Positions 47,214 to 61,844 of a stretch of DNA of 64,000 nucleotides are shown piece after piece. The notes under the pieces are model-generated. The model saw only the letters and a list, made by a program, of their open reading frames with translations. It was not told the DNA's origin and did no database searches. How positions within the stretch are numbered: position 1 is the stretch's first letter; each line of letters starts with the position of its first letter. The position numbers were made by a program, and so were the translations under genes. Origin of the DNA: Pseudotabrizicola algicola (GTDB lineage: Bacteria; Pseudomonadota; Alphaproteobacteria; Rhodobacterales; Rhodobacteraceae); NCBI RefSeq assembly GCF_010915705.1, contig NZ_JAAIKE010000001.1, positions 372,001 to 436,000 on the forward strand, in the 5' to 3' direction.

Positions 47214-47447
47214 ATGGCCGGTGATAAACAGAATTTGCAGGATGCCTTCCTGAATCATGTCCGCAAGGCAAAGGTTCCTGTGACGATTTTCCTGATCAAC
47301 GGGGTGAAGCTTCAGGGCGTCATCACGTGGTTTGATAATTTTTGTGTGCTTTTGCGCCGGGATGGCCAGTCGCAGCTTGTCTACAAACATGCGATTTCCA
47401 CCATCATGCCGGGCGCGCCGATCAACCTTTATGAAGGTGAAGACTGA
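47214..47447 (+). CDS. hfq: RNA chaperone Hfq
   Basis: A 77-residue Sm-like hexameric RNA chaperone. Sm1 is '[20 protein letters not shown]' with '[20 protein letters not shown]' following, and the Sm2 signature is '[12 protein letters not shown]' (YKHA in place of the enteric YKHAIST context is conserved). The C-terminal tail is short ('[11 protein letters not shown]'), as in alphaproteobacteria. The ATG at 47214 ([10 protein letters not shown]) is the family start; the frame extends upstream to 47145. The stop at 47445-47447 overlaps a possible CTG start of hflX. Confidence 0.97.
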   Translation: MAGDKQNLQDAFLNHVRKAKVPVTIFLINGVKLQGVITWFDNFCVLLRRDGQSQLVYKHAISTIMPGAPINLYEGED

Positions 47448-47536
47448 TTTCCGATCTTCCTGAAGACGTTGACGACGACGAAATCTGGCCCGACAGGGGC
47501 ACAGGCATCGACGCATACGAAAGCGAAAGCCCCGCC

Positions 47537-50501
<2,965 letters not shown>

Positions 50502-50502
<1 letters not shown>

Positions 50503-51659
50503 TGACGCCTGCCGCGCGCCTTTCCGCCGCGATCGAGGTTCTGGACCGTATCCTTGCCGGCACCGCCGCCGAGCAGGCTCTGGCCAATTGGGGACGGGCC
50601 AGCCGCTTTGCCGGATCTGGCGACCGTCTTGCCGTGCGCGATCTGGTCTATGATGCGCTGCGCTGTCGCCGCTCTTATGCGGCGCTCGGGGGCGGCGATA
50701 CCGGACGTGGCCTAGTTCTGGGCGGGCAGCGCGCGGCAGGTGCGGATCTGGCCGCACTATTCACCGGCGAGGGGCATGCCCCTGCCAAAATCGCGGCGTC
50801 AGAGGTCGGGCAGGAGCCCGAGGGCGCGGCGGCGCTCGATTTGCCGGAATGGCTGATGCCGCAACTCGGTGCCTCTCTGGGCGCCGATCTGGGCGCCGTC
50901 GCCGAGGCCCTGCGCCAGCGCGCTCCGGTGTTTCTGCGCGCAAATACGCTGCGAGCGAGCCGGGACGAGGCCATCCGCGCCCTGCACTCCGATGGGGTGC
51001 TGGCCGTGCCGCATCCCTTGGCCGATACCGCGCTGCAGGTCATGGAGGGCGCGCGCAAGATTCAGGCCGGTCAGGCCTATCAGTCGGGTCTGGTCGAACT
51101 TCAGGACGCCGCATCGCAGGCCGTGGTCAATGCCTTGCCGCTCTGCGACGGACAGCGGGTTCTCGATCTTTGTGCAGGTGGCGGCGGCAAGACGCTTGGC
51201 ATGGCGGCGCGCGCGCGTCTTTCGCTGTTCGCCCATGATGCCTTTCCGGCGCGTATGCGCGATCTGCCCGCACGAGCGCGTCGCGCCGGGGCCAAGGTCA
51301 CGCTGACCGAGACGCCGGAAAAGCTCGCAACCTTTGATCTGGTGCTTGCCGATGCACCCTGTTCCGGCTCGGGCAGCTGGCGGCGCGATCCGCAGGGCAA
51401 ATGGGCGCTGACGCCGCAACGTCTTGCACAGATCCTTTCGGTGCAGGACCAGATCCTGGACCGGATGGCGCATCTTGTGAAACCGGGCGGCTTTGTGGCC
51501 TATGCTACCTGCTCTTTGCTGCGTGCCGAGAACGAAGATCGCATCGCCGCCTTTCTGGATCGCACCCCGGGATGGCAGTTGCACAAGGCAGAGGTCTACA
51601 CCCCCTTGTCTGGCGGCGACGGGTTCTTTGTCGCGCTGTTGACCCAAGCGAGCCGCTGA
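50502..51659 (+). CDS. rsmB: RsmB-like 16S rRNA m5C methyltransferase
   Basis: SAM-dependent RNA cytosine-5 methyltransferase of 385 residues. The N-terminal NusB-like helical part ('EVLDRILAGTAAEQALANWG') is followed by the Rossmann methyltransferase: SAM motif 'VLDLCAGGGGKTLGMAA', motif IV 'DAPCSGSGSWRRDP' and motif VI 'YATCSLLRAEN', which provide the two catalytic cysteines. rRNA specificity (RsmB versus a close paralogue) is inferred. The start is ATG 50502, in a one-base overlap with the guaB stop. Confidence 0.88.
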
Positions 51660-51703
51660 ATTACACAACCATAAGTGGTATTTTTCAGTTCCCCGCAGCG
51701 CGG

Positions 51704-51718
51704 TTAAGAGCGCCTTAA
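51704..51718 (+). promoter_or_regulatory. CtrA box upstream of cckA
   Basis: An exact TTAA-N7-TTAA (51704-51707 and 51715-51718, spacer GAGCGCC) matches the CtrA consensus and ends 51 bases before the proposed cckA start. CckA heads the phosphorelay that activates CtrA, so this suggests feedback control. Confidence 0.6.
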
Positions 51719-51769
51719 CGATTGGCATGCTCTGCTGGCCCGGAACAACGGACCGGATGGGGAGTGGGC

Positions 51770-54076
51770 GTGCTGGCGGGCATCAAAGGAAGCAACGAAG
51801 TTGTGGCCGCGATGCGCGGTTTGGCTTCGCGGTCACGCCTGTTGCTGGCAGCGGCCCTTGCGGCGCTGGTTGCGGCGGGTTTCGCCACCGATCCCTCGGT
51901 CCGGATTGCGGCGGGCGTGGTTGCGCTGACGCTGGGCGCGCTGGTGGGGCTGCTCTGGGGTGCTCTTTTTCTGGCGGAACGGTCCGACAGGCTGGCAGAG
52001 CGCGCGCTTGTTCTGCTTGTCGGGCAGGATGCAACGCCCTGTTTTACCACCGATGCCCAGGGTCAGATCCTTTACCGCAATGCCGCCGCACAAGCCCGGT
52101 TCGGGCTGGCAGTGGCAACGCTCATGGCGGCCTTGCAAGACCATTTCGCCAGCCCTGCCTCCGTGCTCTATCGTCTGCAGGCCCGCGCAGCGACCTCTGG
52201 GGCCGCACGGGAAGATGTCGTCACGCGGCGCGGCCACTCGCGTCTGGCGGTGCATCGGGTGGCCGATGGCAGGTTTCTGTGGCGGCTTGAGGAGTTCGTA
52301 GACCGCGGGGCCGCAGGCCGCGGGGCCGAAGGGCTGAGCCTGCCCATGCTGATCGTGAACAAGGCGGGGGTCGTGCTTTTCACCAACGAGGCGATGCGCC
52401 GCCTGCTGGGGGGGCGCCCGCGGCGGCTTGACCGGGTGTTCTCGACCCAGGTCCTGCGCAACGGCGAAGAGCTTGAGGTGGCGAGTATCGACGGCCCGGT
52501 GCGGGCGATCCTTGCCGAGATTCCCGGTGTGGGGGAACGGCGGGAAATCTATCTGATGCCCGTTGATAACCGCCCGTCGGGTGAACAGATTATGGAAAAT
52601 TTCGAAGGATTGCCCGTCGCGCTCTTGCGCTTTGATGCCGAAGGACGATTGCAGGCCGCAAACCGCGCAGCCCGCGATGTGCTTGACCTTGGTCCGGACG
52701 CGCGGCCGATGTTCCATGATGTCTACGAAGGTTTGGGCCGTTCCGTGCTGGATTGGCTGGGTGACGTTGTGGCCGAACGCCATGCCGGCGGGTCGGAGGT
52801 GCTGCGCGCCCGTCTTGGTCAGCCGGATGCTTTCCATCAGGTGACGTTGCGGCGCCATGTCGATCACGGTCGTCCGGGGGTTTTGGCGGTTGTGCAGGAT
52901 GCGACCGCCATGAAACTGCGGGAGGCGCAGTTCGTGCAAAGCCAGAAAATGCAGGCCATCGGCCAGCTTGCAGGCGGAATTGCGCATGATTTCAACAACT
53001 TGCTGACAGCGATTTCGGGCCACTGCGACTTGCTTTTGCTGCGCCACACGCGCGAGGACAAGGATTTTGCCGATCTCGTCCAGATCAACCAGAACGCCAA
53101 TCGTGCCGCTGCGCTGGTCGGGCAGTTGCTTGCCTTCTCGCGCAAGCAGACGCTGAAACCCGAACGCATCGATCTACAGGAGGCGCTGTCGGAAATGGCG
53201 CATCTGCTCAATCGGCTGGTGGGGGAAAAGGTGCGGCTGCGCCTTGCCCATGCGCATGACCTGGGCATGATCCGCGCCGACAAGCGGCAGCTGGAACAGG
53301 TTCTGATGAACCTTGTGGTCAATGCCCGCGACGCGATGGCAGAGGGCGGCACGATCCGCGTCGAGACTGAGGCATTGACGCTGCACGACGAGATGCGCCG
53401 TGACCGTGCGGTTGTTCCTGCGGGGGAATATGCGGCAATCCGCGTGATCGACACCGGGATCGGGATTCCGCCCGAACGGCTTGACAAGATATTCGAGCCG
53501 TTTTTCACCACCAAGCGCGCAGGAGAGGGCACGGGCCTTGGCCTCTCCACCGTCTACGGCATCGTCAAGCAATCGGGCGGCTTCATTTTCGTCGACTCCA
53601 CGCCCGGAGAGGGGTCTGTGTTTCATCTCTACTTCCCGATCCACATCGCAGGTGAAGAGGATGAGGATGCGCCCGCACCGGAGCCCGCGCGCAAGATCGT
53701 GCTCAAGCAAGGCGAAGGGGTGGTCCTACTGGTCGAGGATGAGGCGCCGGTGCGCGCCTTCGCCAGCCGCGCATTGCGCCTGCGCGGCTATACCGTGCTT
53801 GAGGCCGACTGCGCAGAAGAGGCGCTGCGCCTGCTGGAAGACGCGACGCTGCAGATCGATGTCTTTGTCACCGATGTGGTGATGCCCGGCATGGATGGCC
53901 CCAGCTGGGTCAAGCTCGCACGCGAGGCGCGGCCCGATGTGCGCGTGGTCTTCATGTCGGGCTACGCCGAGGATTGTCTTTCAGAAGAACAGGGCAGGGT
54001 GCCCAATTCGGTGTTTCTGGCCAAGCCGTTCTCGCTCAATGATCTGGCGGTGACGGTGCAGGGCCAACTGAATTGA
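51770..54076 (+). CDS. cckA: CckA hybrid histidine kinase of the CtrA phosphorelay
   Basis: A membrane hybrid kinase of about 768 residues. Two close N-terminal membrane segments (about residues 20-65) precede PAS-like domains. HisKA has H406 in '[20 protein letters not shown]', the HATPase shows '[10 protein letters not shown]', '[20 protein letters not shown]' and '[13 protein letters not shown]', and the C-terminal receiver has D702 ('[11 protein letters not shown]') with the SGYAED segment typical of CckA. It should pass phosphate through ChpT to CtrA, which in Rhodobacter controls gene transfer agents and motility. GTG 51770 with GGGGAG is the preferred start; ATG 51812 is possible. Confidence 0.92.
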   Translation: MLAGIKGSNEVVAAMRGLASRSRLLLAAALAALVAAGFATDPSVRIAAGVVALTLGALVGLLWGALFLAERSDRLAERALVLLVGQDATPCFTTDAQGQILYRNAAAQARFGLAVATLMAALQDHFASPASVLYRLQARAATSGAAREDVVTRRGHSRLAVHRVADGRFLWRLEEFVDRGAAGRGAEGLSLPMLIVNKAGVVLFTNEAMRRLLGGRPRRLDRVFSTQVLRNGEELEVASIDGPVRAILAEIPGVGERREIYLMPVDNRPSGEQIMENFEGLPVALLRFDAEGRLQAANRAARDVLDLGPDARPMFHDVYEGLGRSVLDWLGDVVAERHAGGSEVLRARLGQPDAFHQVTLRRHVDHGRPGVLAVVQDATAMKLREAQFVQSQKMQAIGQLAGGIAHDFNNLLTAISGHCDLLLLRHTREDKDFADLVQINQNANRAAALVGQLLAFSRKQTLKPERIDLQEALSEMAHLLNRLVGEKVRLRLAHAHDLGMIRADKRQLEQVLMNLVVNARDAMAEGGTIRVETEALTLHDEMRRDRAVVPAGEYAAIRVIDTGIGIPPERLDKIFEPFFTTKRAGEGTGLGLSTVYGIVKQSGGFIFVDSTPGEGSVFHLYFPIHIAGEEDEDAPAPEPARKIVLKQGEGVVLLVEDEAPVRAFASRALRLRGYTVLEADCAEEALRLLEDATLQIDVFVTDVVMPGMDGPSWVKLAREARPDVRVVFMSGYAEDCLSEEQGRVPNSVFLAKPFSLNDLAVTVQGQLN

Positions 54077-54101
54077 CCGTGCACCGCCATTCGAAGCCCC
54101 G

Positions 54102-54692
54102 TCATTCCAGACTGCTGTAAAGCGCGTAATCCTCGGCTGCGACCTCTTGCAGACGTGCGGCGGTCTTGGCGGACAGCTCGGTCGATCCTTTCGGAGAGAC
54201 GTTGAGCTGCGGCAGAAAGATCTGGAAATCCAGCCGGTCTTCAAGAAAGGCGATGAAACGGTCGATGTTTTCGTAGCGGAACAGCTGATCGGCCCCGCGC
54301 CCTTGGCCAGCCTTCAGAAAGCGCGCCTGTGATCCGACATCGGCAAAGGCAGGGCGCGGATTGCTGCACCAACCTTGCACAAAGGCATCAAAGCTGATGC
54401 CTTGGGTGCTTTTCGCCGGATCGGGAATGTCGTCGCGGCTGCGGTAGCGATACCAGCTTCCCAGCCAATCGCGCGGCTCGCGCATCAGGGCCACCACGGT
54501 GAACGGCCCGCCGGCCGCGCTTTCCAGATAGGGGCCGACAAAGCGGTGAAACCGCGCGACATTGGTGTGCTTCAAGGCCGGAGGCCGCTGGATTGATACA
54601 GCAGCGAGCGATTCCAGCGCTGCCTCGATCGCTGTCGATCCGGTTTTTGGCGTGGCCAGAATGGCCAATCTTTGTTCCCAGAATACCAACAC
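54102..54692 (-). CDS. sulfotransferase-like protein
   Basis: A 196-residue P-loop protein of the sulfotransferase superfamily. The 5'-phosphosulfate loop is 'ILATPKTGSTAIEAALESL' at residues 11-29, and the 3'-phosphate motif is 'VVALMREPRDWLGSWYRYRS' near 66-85. A late 'YENIDRFIAFLEDRL' is also typical. The acceptor is unknown; relatives modify polysaccharides or lipids. The start is a GTG at 54692. It converges with cckA and is divergent from recA. Confidence 0.75.
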   Translation of the reverse strand: MLVFWEQRLAILATPKTGSTAIEAALESLAAVSIQRPPALKHTNVARFHRFVGPYLESAAGGPFTVVALMREPRDWLGSWYRYRSRDDIPDPAKSTQGISFDAFVQGWCSNPRPAFADVGSQARFLKAGQGRGADQLFRYENIDRFIAFLEDRLDFQIFLPQLNVSPKGSTELSAKTAARLQEVAAEDYALYSSLE

Positions 54693-54813
54693 GGCCCTTG
54701 GTCCCTTTGCGTCTTGCCGGCAAAAGGCGGTGTGCCTTGCCTCTCAGGTTCGGGCCACGACATAAACGATCACTTAACCAAATTGTGAAAAAGTTGAATT
54801 TACGAAAAGTCGA

Positions 54814-54862
54814 TTGAAATGTTCCCGATTTGATCTCATATAAGCGAGAACACTTCGCGAAC
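54814..54862 (+). promoter_or_regulatory. recA promoter with LexA (SOS) box
   Basis: A GAAC-N7-GAAC element at 54848-54862 is an exact alphaproteobacterial LexA box (reverse complement of GTTC-N7-GTTC). It lies just downstream of a possible promoter: TTGAAA at 54814-54819 and TATAAG at 54839-54844, spacing 19. The AT-rich surroundings and position over the likely start site fit LexA repression of recA. Confidence 0.75.
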
Positions 54863-54909
54863 ACATGCAATGATTGCCGCGATGCTGTGGCTGTGAAATA
54901 AGGAGCGGG

Positions 54910-55989
<1,080 letters not shown>

Positions 55990-56009
55990 AACGCTGGACA
56001 TGCAACTAT

Positions 56010-56035
56010 GGCCGGGGCATGCCCCGGCCTTTTTC
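56010..56035 (+). terminator. rho-independent terminator of recA
   Basis: A perfect 9-bp stem, GGCCGGGGC with GCCCCGGCC around AT, is followed by six T at 56030-56035, 21 bases behind the recA stop. Confidence 0.93.
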
Positions 56036-56150
56036 ATGGCGCTTTCCCCGCCTTTTTGCCCGCTGTGCCACCGCCGCCGGTGGACAGGCCCCGCGCACGG
56101 CGCTAGACGGAAGCCAGACCCGATGAACCCCTCAGCCGAAGAGCACTAAC

Positions 56151-58808
56151 ATGGCGTCGCTGAACGATATCCGCTCGACCTATCTCGATTTCTTTGCCCG
56201 CAATGGCCACAAGGTGGTGGAAAGCTCGCCCCTCGTGCCGCGCAACGATCCGACGCTGATGTTCGCCAACTCCGGCATGGTGCAGTTCAAGAACCTGTTC
56301 ACCGGGGTTGAGACGCGCGATTATACCCGCGCGACGACGGCGCAGAAATGCGTGCGCGCGGGAGGCAAGCACAACGACCTTGACAATGTGGGCTATACCG
56401 CGCGCCACCACACGTTTTTCGAAATGCTGGGTAATTTCAGCTTTGGCGATTACTTCAAGGCCGAGGCCATTGCCTTTGCCTGGGAATTGCTGACGAAGGA
56501 CTTCGGCCTGAACAAGGACAAGCTGCTGGTCACCGTCTATCACACCGATGACGAAGCGGCCGAGATCTGGAAAAAGGTCGCCGGATTTTCCGACAGCAAG
56601 GTGATCCGCATCCCCACCGATGACAACTTCTGGCGCATGGGGCCGACGGGGCCCTGTGGTCCTTGCACGGAAATTTTCTATGATCACGGCGATCACATCT
56701 GGGGCGGCCCTCCGGGTAGCCCGGAAGAGGATGGCGACCGCTTCATCGAAATCTGGAACAACGTGTTCATGCAGAATGAGCAGTTCGCAGATGGCTCGAT
56801 GCGCCCGCTCGACATGCAGAGCATCGACACCGGCATGGGGCTGGAGCGGATCGGCGCGCTGCTGCAGGGCAAGCACGACAATTACGACACCGACCTGATG
56901 CGCAGCCTGATCGAGGCATCGGCCCATGCGACGAGTTCTGATCCGGATGGCCCCGGCAAGACGCATCACCGCGTGATTGCCGACCACCTGCGCTCCACCT
57001 CCTTCCTGATTGCCGATGGCGTGATGCCGTCAAATGAGGGGCGCGGCTATGTGCTGCGCCGCATCATGCGCCGCGCGATGCGCCATGCGCATATGCTGGG
57101 CAGTCAGGACCCGGTGATGTTCAAGCTGGTTCCGGCGCTGGTGCGCCAGATGGGCGCAGCCTACCCCGAGTTGGCCCGCGCGCAAAGCCTGATCGAGGAA
57201 ACGCTGAAGCTGGAGGAAACCCGCTTCAAGACCACACTCGACCGCGGTTTGAAACTTCTCGATGAAGAGCTCGGCCGCCTGCCCGAAGGTGGCGATCTTC
57301 CGGGCGCGACCGCGTTCAAGCTGTATGACACCTATGGCTTCCCGCTTGACCTTACGCAGGATGCGCTGCGCGAGCGGGGCCGTGCGGTGGATGTTGGCGG
57401 TTTTGACGCTGCCATGGCCGAGCAGAAGGCCAAGGCGCGCGCCGCATGGTCCGGCACGGGTGAGGCGGCAGACAGCAAGATCTGGTTCGAACTGGCCGAA
57501 GAACACGGCGTGACCGAGTTCTTGGGCTATGACACCGAAACGGCGGAAGGCGTCATCAATGCACTTGTGCGCGATGGCGCCGCGATTGACGCGGCCAAGA
57601 CCGGCGAGACGGTGCAGATCGTCGTCAACCAGACCCCGTTCTATGCCGAGTCCGGCGGACAGGTCGGCGATACCGGCTGGATCCGCACTGCGACCGGCCT
57701 CGCCGAGGTGACGGACACCCGCAAGGTGGCGGGGGTGTTCCTGCACATCGCAAAGCTCAGCGAGGGCACGATCAGCAAGGGCCAGCCTGCCAAGCTGGAA
57801 GTGTCGCACAGCCGCCGCGGCCAGATCCGCGCCAACCATTCGGCGACCCATCTTCTGCACGAGGCGCTGCGCCGTGCGCTGGGGGATCATGTAGCGCAAA
57901 AGGGCAGCCTGAATGCGCCGGACCGCCTGCGTTTTGACTTCAGCCATGCCAAAGGCCTGACGCCGGCAGAGCTGAAGGTGGTTCAGGCCGAGGTGAATGA
58001 TTTCATCCGCCAGAACACGCCCGTTGATACGCGGATCATGACACCGGATGATGCCCGTGCCTTGGGGGCGCAGGCGCTGTTCGGCGAAAAATACGGCGAA
58101 GAAGTGCGCGTCGTCTCGATGGGGCGGCTGGAGGGCAGCGCCAAAGGGGTCGATGGCGACACCTATAGCCTTGAGCTCTGCGGCGGCACCCATGTGCAGC
58201 GCACGGGCGATATCGGCGCTTTCTATATTCTTGGCGACTCGGCCTCCTCTGCCGGTGTGCGGCGGATCGAGGCGTTGACGGGGGCGGGCGCCATCGCGCA
58301 TCTGGAGCAGAGTGCGGACGAGCTTCACATGCTGCTTGCGCGCCTGAAATCACCCACCGCCGCGGATGCGCTGCAGAAGCTGGAAGGCCTGTTGTCGGAA
58401 ACCCGCGCCTTGCAGAACGAAGTGGCGCAACTGCGCCGCGAAGTGGCGATGGGCGGCAAATCTGGTGGGCCGGAGGCAAAAGAGATCAACGGCGTCAAGT
58501 TCATCGCGCAAGTGCTGCAGGGCGTCTCGGGCAAGGATCTTCCCGCGCTGATTGACGAGATGAAGGCCAAGCTTGGCTCGGGTGCTGTGCTGCTGATCGC
58601 CGATACCGGGGCCAAGCCGGCTGTTGCGGCGGGGGTGACGGCGGATCTGACCGCGACGCTTTCTGCGGTGGCGTTGGTCAAGGCGGCCGCCGAGGCGCTT
58701 GGCGGCAAGGGCGGCGGTGGTCGTCCCGATATGGCGCAGGCCGGCGGCGTCGACATTGCCGGAGCAGAGGCCGCGATTGCTGCCGCCGAAGCTGTCATCA
58801 AAGGATAA
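56151..58808 (+). CDS. alaS: alanyl-tRNA synthetase
   Basis: Class II synthetase of 885 residues, full length. The catalytic core begins '[20 protein letters not shown]' with '[20 protein letters not shown]' (motif region), and the editing domain has the zinc-site '[14 protein letters not shown]' and '[13 protein letters not shown]'. The C-Ala domain holds the glycine-rich '[16 protein letters not shown]'. recA-alaS adjacency is common in bacteria. The downstream DUF1330 gene begins 4 bases after the stop. Confidence 0.98.
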   Translation: MASLNDIRSTYLDFFARNGHKVVESSPLVPRNDPTLMFANSGMVQFKNLFTGVETRDYTRATTAQKCVRAGGKHNDLDNVGYTARHHTFFEMLGNFSFGDYFKAEAIAFAWELLTKDFGLNKDKLLVTVYHTDDEAAEIWKKVAGFSDSKVIRIPTDDNFWRMGPTGPCGPCTEIFYDHGDHIWGGPPGSPEEDGDRFIEIWNNVFMQNEQFADGSMRPLDMQSIDTGMGLERIGALLQGKHDNYDTDLMRSLIEASAHATSSDPDGPGKTHHRVIADHLRSTSFLIADGVMPSNEGRGYVLRRIMRRAMRHAHMLGSQDPVMFKLVPALVRQMGAAYPELARAQSLIEETLKLEETRFKTTLDRGLKLLDEELGRLPEGGDLPGATAFKLYDTYGFPLDLTQDALRERGRAVDVGGFDAAMAEQKAKARAAWSGTGEAADSKIWFELAEEHGVTEFLGYDTETAEGVINALVRDGAAIDAAKTGETVQIVVNQTPFYAESGGQVGDTGWIRTATGLAEVTDTRKVAGVFLHIAKLSEGTISKGQPAKLEVSHSRRGQIRANHSATHLLHEALRRALGDHVAQKGSLNAPDRLRFDFSHAKGLTPAELKVVQAEVNDFIRQNTPVDTRIMTPDDARALGAQALFGEKYGEEVRVVSMGRLEGSAKGVDGDTYSLELCGGTHVQRTGDIGAFYILGDSASSAGVRRIEALTGAGAIAHLEQSADELHMLLARLKSPTAADALQKLEGLLSETRALQNEVAQLRREVAMGGKSGGPEAKEINGVKFIAQVLQGVSGKDLPALIDEMKAKLGSGAVLLIADTGAKPAVAAGVTADLTATLSAVALVKAAAEALGGKGGGGRPDMAQAGGVDIAGAEAAIAAAEAVIKG

Positions 58809-58812
58809 GACG

Positions 58813-59103
58813 ATGCCAACAGCCCTGTGGATTGCCCATGTCGAAGTGACCGATGCCGACGCCTACGGCCTTTACGCCAAAGGTGCGGGCCCGGCGATTG
58901 CGGCGCATGGCGGTGTCTTTCTGGCGCGCGGCGGGCGCTATGTGCAGCTTGAAGGCCGCGACCGCGCCCGCAATGTGGTGGCGCGCTTTCCCAGCCTTGA
59001 GGCTGCGGTTGCCTGCTACAACAGCGCCGAATATCAGGCGGCGCTGGCCCATGCCAAAGGGGCCTCTGTGCGGGATCTGGTCGTCGTCGAAGAAATCGGC
59101 TGA
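58813..59103 (+). CDS. DUF1330 family protein
   Basis: A 96-residue ferredoxin-like alpha/beta protein of the DUF1330 family: 'WIAHVEVTDADAYGLYAKGA', 'HGGVFLARGGRYVQLEG' and 'CYNSAEYQAALAHAKGA' are its core segments. Function is unknown. The ATG at 58813 follows the alaS stop by 4 bases, so it is probably read from the alaS transcript. A strong terminator ends the unit. Confidence 0.88.
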   Translation: MPTALWIAHVEVTDADAYGLYAKGAGPAIAAHGGVFLARGGRYVQLEGRDRARNVVARFPSLEAAVACYNSAEYQAALAHAKGASVRDLVVVEEIG

Positions 59104-59132
59104 TTTTTCAGCATCAATTCGCCAAATCTGCG

Positions 59133-59168
59133 CAACGCCGTAAGGAACCTCCTTACGGCGTTGTTTTG
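59133..59168 (+). terminator. rho-independent terminator after the alaS-DUF1330 unit
   Basis: A 14-bp perfect stem (CAACGCCGTAAGGA with TCCTTACGGCGTTG) with a 3-base loop is followed by the T-rich tail TTTTGTTT. Confidence 0.92.
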
Positions 59169-59232
59169 TTTCATGCTATTGTCATGAAAACGAACGCCGA
59201 GGCAGAACCATGTCCAGAACCGGGGCGCGCTG

Positions 59233-60027
59233 ATGTGCCGTTGGGCCGCATATACCGGAGCGCCGATTTTTCTCGAGGAAATCGTCAGCCGTCCGGGCCA
59301 TTCCCTGATCCAGCAGTCGCACTGTGCTACACAATGCCACACCGCCATCAACGCCGACGGCTTTGGCGTTGCATGGTATGGGGAACGGGCAGAGCCCGGG
59401 CTTTACCGCGACGTGATGCCCGCGTGGTCCGATCCTAACCTGCGCAGCCTGACCGCGCAGGTCCGGTCAGGCCTGTTCTTGGCCCATGTCCGCGCCAGCA
59501 CCGGCACCGCGACCAGCCGTAACAACTGCCATCCCTTCACATGGGGCCGCTGGTCTTTCATGCACAACGGCCAGATCGGTGGCTATGATGCCTTTCGCCG
59601 TGACGCCGATATGATGATCCCCGATGCGCTGTATCCCAGCCGCAAGGGCGCGACCGATTCCGAGGCGCTGTTCCTGATCGCCGTCGCCGAAGGGCTGGAC
59701 GATGACCCTAAGGGCGCGATGGAGCGGGCGGCAGCCAAACTGATCCGCCTCTCGCGCGCCAAGGGTGCCGCGCCGCACCTGCGGCTGACCGCAGCCCTGT
59801 CGGATGGCCAGCGTCTCTATGCCATCCGTTACGCCACAGATGACCATGCGCCCACGCTCTACCACCGCTGGTCAGAGTCGCGTCAAGGCACGGCCGTCGT
59901 ATCCGAGCCGCTGGAGAGCGGCGAATGTGGCTGGATCGAAGCCCCGCCGTTCAGTTTCTGCACCTTCGACGGGCCAGAGGTGCGGGTGGAGGACTTTCAC
60001 CCTTGCCGCCTTGCCCTTGCCGCCTGA
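59233..60027 (+). CDS. class II glutamine amidotransferase, YafJ-like
   Basis: A 264-residue Ntn-type amidotransferase. The N-terminal Met would be removed to expose Cys2 ('MCRWAAYTGAPIFLEEI') as nucleophile. 'NADGFGVAWYG', 'FLAHVRASTGTATSRNNCHP' and 'WSFMHNGQIGGYDAFRRDAD' give the glutamine-binding and oxyanion residues. It has no second synthetase domain, so the ammonia acceptor is unknown. It precedes dctB by 44 bases in the same direction; a functional link is not evident. Confidence 0.88.
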   Translation: MCRWAAYTGAPIFLEEIVSRPGHSLIQQSHCATQCHTAINADGFGVAWYGERAEPGLYRDVMPAWSDPNLRSLTAQVRSGLFLAHVRASTGTATSRNNCHPFTWGRWSFMHNGQIGGYDAFRRDADMMIPDALYPSRKGATDSEALFLIAVAEGLDDDPKGAMERAAAKLIRLSRAKGAAPHLRLTAALSDGQRLYAIRYATDDHAPTLYHRWSESRQGTAVVSEPLESGECGWIEAPPFSFCTFDGPEVRVEDFHPCRLALAA

Positions 60028-60071
60028 AGTCCGGTTGCACCGGCCCCGCCTTTGCCGCTAGGCTTTGACGG

Positions 60072-61844
60072 ATGCGCAAGACCTCACCCCGTTTGTTGCT
60101 TATGGCGGCCGGTCTGGCTGTTCTGGGCTGCTGTCTGGCCGGATGGCTGACGTGGCGGCAAAGCCTTGCGCAATCGCTCGACGATACGGTGCGGCGCGGT
60201 GATAACGTGCTGCAACTGGCCACCACGGCGCTTGAAGGCGCGCTGGACCGTTTTGAACGTCTGCCCCCCCTGATCGCCGAGCAGACCATCGTCACCCGCC
60301 TTGCCGCCGACCCTACCAATCCCGCGCTGGTTGCCGAGACGAATGCCTATCTGCGCCGCATCCAGCGTCTTCTGGGCGCGACAGATATCTATGTGATGAA
60401 TCGTGACGGCCTTACCATCGCCGCTTCGAACTTTGATACCGATACCTCGTTTATTGGCGGCAACTTCGCCTTTCGCCCCTATTTCTACGATGCCTTGCGC
60501 GGCGAGTCCGGCCAGTTCTATGCGCTTGGCACAACCAGCGGCAAACGCGGCTATTACTTTGGCGCGCCGGTGCGGGTGGCGGGGCAGACAGCGGGGGTGC
60601 TGGCTTTCAAGATCGACCTTGATGCGATTGAAAGCACATGGGCGGCCGGCGATTACGCGGTGCTGGTGACCGATCCCGAGGGCGTGACCTTTCTGTCATC
60701 ACGCCCCCAATGGCGGTTTGCGGCGATGCGGCCGCTGGACGAAACAGCAAAGGCCAATATCGCCGCCACGCGCCGCTATGCCGGAACGCCCATCGGATTG
60801 CTGAACATCACCGACGAAGGGCAGCACCGGGGCAGCCCTGTCTTGCGGATTGCCGATGCGCAGGGCGTGCGCGAATACCTGCAACGCGACATGAAGATGG
60901 AGCGCGCGGGCTGGGTGGTGCATGTGCTTATCAACACGGCAGCGGCCCGCGCCACGGCGCTGACGCTCGCCTTTGTTGCGATGCTGGCCTTTGGCGTCCT
61001 CGCCATGGTGGGGGCGGTGCTGTGGCAGCGTCGGCTGCGGCTGGACGAGCGTTTGCAGGTTCAGGCCGAAGCGCGCGCCGATCTGGAGCGGCGGGTGGAA
61101 GAGCGCACGCATGAATTGCGCCAGGCTCAGGCCGATCTGGTGCAGGCGGGCAAGATGGCTGCCTTGGGCCAGATGTCGGCTGCGCTCAGCCATGAATTCA
61201 ACCAGCCGCTGGCCGCTGCCCGCACCTATGCCGACAATGCGGGCGTGTTGATGGACAGGGGCCGCATGCTGGAAGCGCGCGGCAACATAGATCGCATCCT
61301 CAGCCTGATCGACCGTCTGGCCAGCATCAGCCGCCATCTGCGCAGCTTTGCCCGCGCGCCGGGGCAAAAGCTGACGCATGTCACACTGGCCGAGGTGGTG
61401 GAGGCAGCGGTGGAGATCGCGGCGCTGCGTATCCGCGCCGCCGATGCGACGCTCACCGTCGTGCTGTCCCCTGATCTGCCACAGGTGGTGGCGGGGCCGG
61501 TGCGCTTGCAGCAGGTGCTGGTCAACATCCTGACCAATGCTGCCGATGCTGTCGAAGGATTGTCCGAGCGTCAGATCACCCTGACCGCCGAGGCAGCGGC
61601 GGGAGATGTGCTGATCCGGATTGCCGACAGCGGCACCGGCGTTCCCGAAGGTCTGGCCACCCGCATCTTCGATCCGTTTTTCTCGACAAAGGGCGTGGGC
61701 AAGGGGCTTGGCCTTGGCCTGTCGATTTCCTACAACATCATCAAGGACTTCGGCGGCGATCTTTCTGTTTCGTCCGGTCCCGGTGCCTGTTTCGTGCTGC
61801 GTCTGCGCGCAGCCCCCGTCCCCTTGAAAGAGGCCGCCGAATGA
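60072..61844 (+). CDS. dctB: DctB-like sensor histidine kinase
   Basis: Membrane kinase of 590 residues. An N-terminal membrane helix (about 9-28) and a second one near 295-320 enclose a periplasmic double-PDC sensor ('VMNRDGLTIAASNFDTDTSF', 'FAFRPYFYDALRG'), which in DctB binds dicarboxylates. A coiled linker leads to HisKA with H374 ('SAALSHEFNQPLAAARTYAD') and HATPase motifs 'NILTNAADAV' and 'GLGLGLSISYNII'. It overlaps dctD (ATGA) and lies upstream of a TAXI TRAP binding protein, so its ligand is probably that transporter's substrate. Confidence 0.88.
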   Translation: MRKTSPRLLLMAAGLAVLGCCLAGWLTWRQSLAQSLDDTVRRGDNVLQLATTALEGALDRFERLPPLIAEQTIVTRLAADPTNPALVAETNAYLRRIQRLLGATDIYVMNRDGLTIAASNFDTDTSFIGGNFAFRPYFYDALRGESGQFYALGTTSGKRGYYFGAPVRVAGQTAGVLAFKIDLDAIESTWAAGDYAVLVTDPEGVTFLSSRPQWRFAAMRPLDETAKANIAATRRYAGTPIGLLNITDEGQHRGSPVLRIADAQGVREYLQRDMKMERAGWVVHVLINTAAARATALTLAFVAMLAFGVLAMVGAVLWQRRLRLDERLQVQAEARADLERRVEERTHELRQAQADLVQAGKMAALGQMSAALSHEFNQPLAAARTYADNAGVLMDRGRMLEARGNIDRILSLIDRLASISRHLRSFARAPGQKLTHVTLAEVVEAAVEIAALRIRAADATLTVVLSPDLPQVVAGPVRLQQVLVNILTNAADAVEGLSERQITLTAEAAAGDVLIRIADSGTGVPEGLATRIFDPFFSTKGVGKGLGLGLSISYNIIKDFGGDLSVSSGPGACFVLRLRAAPVPLKEAAE

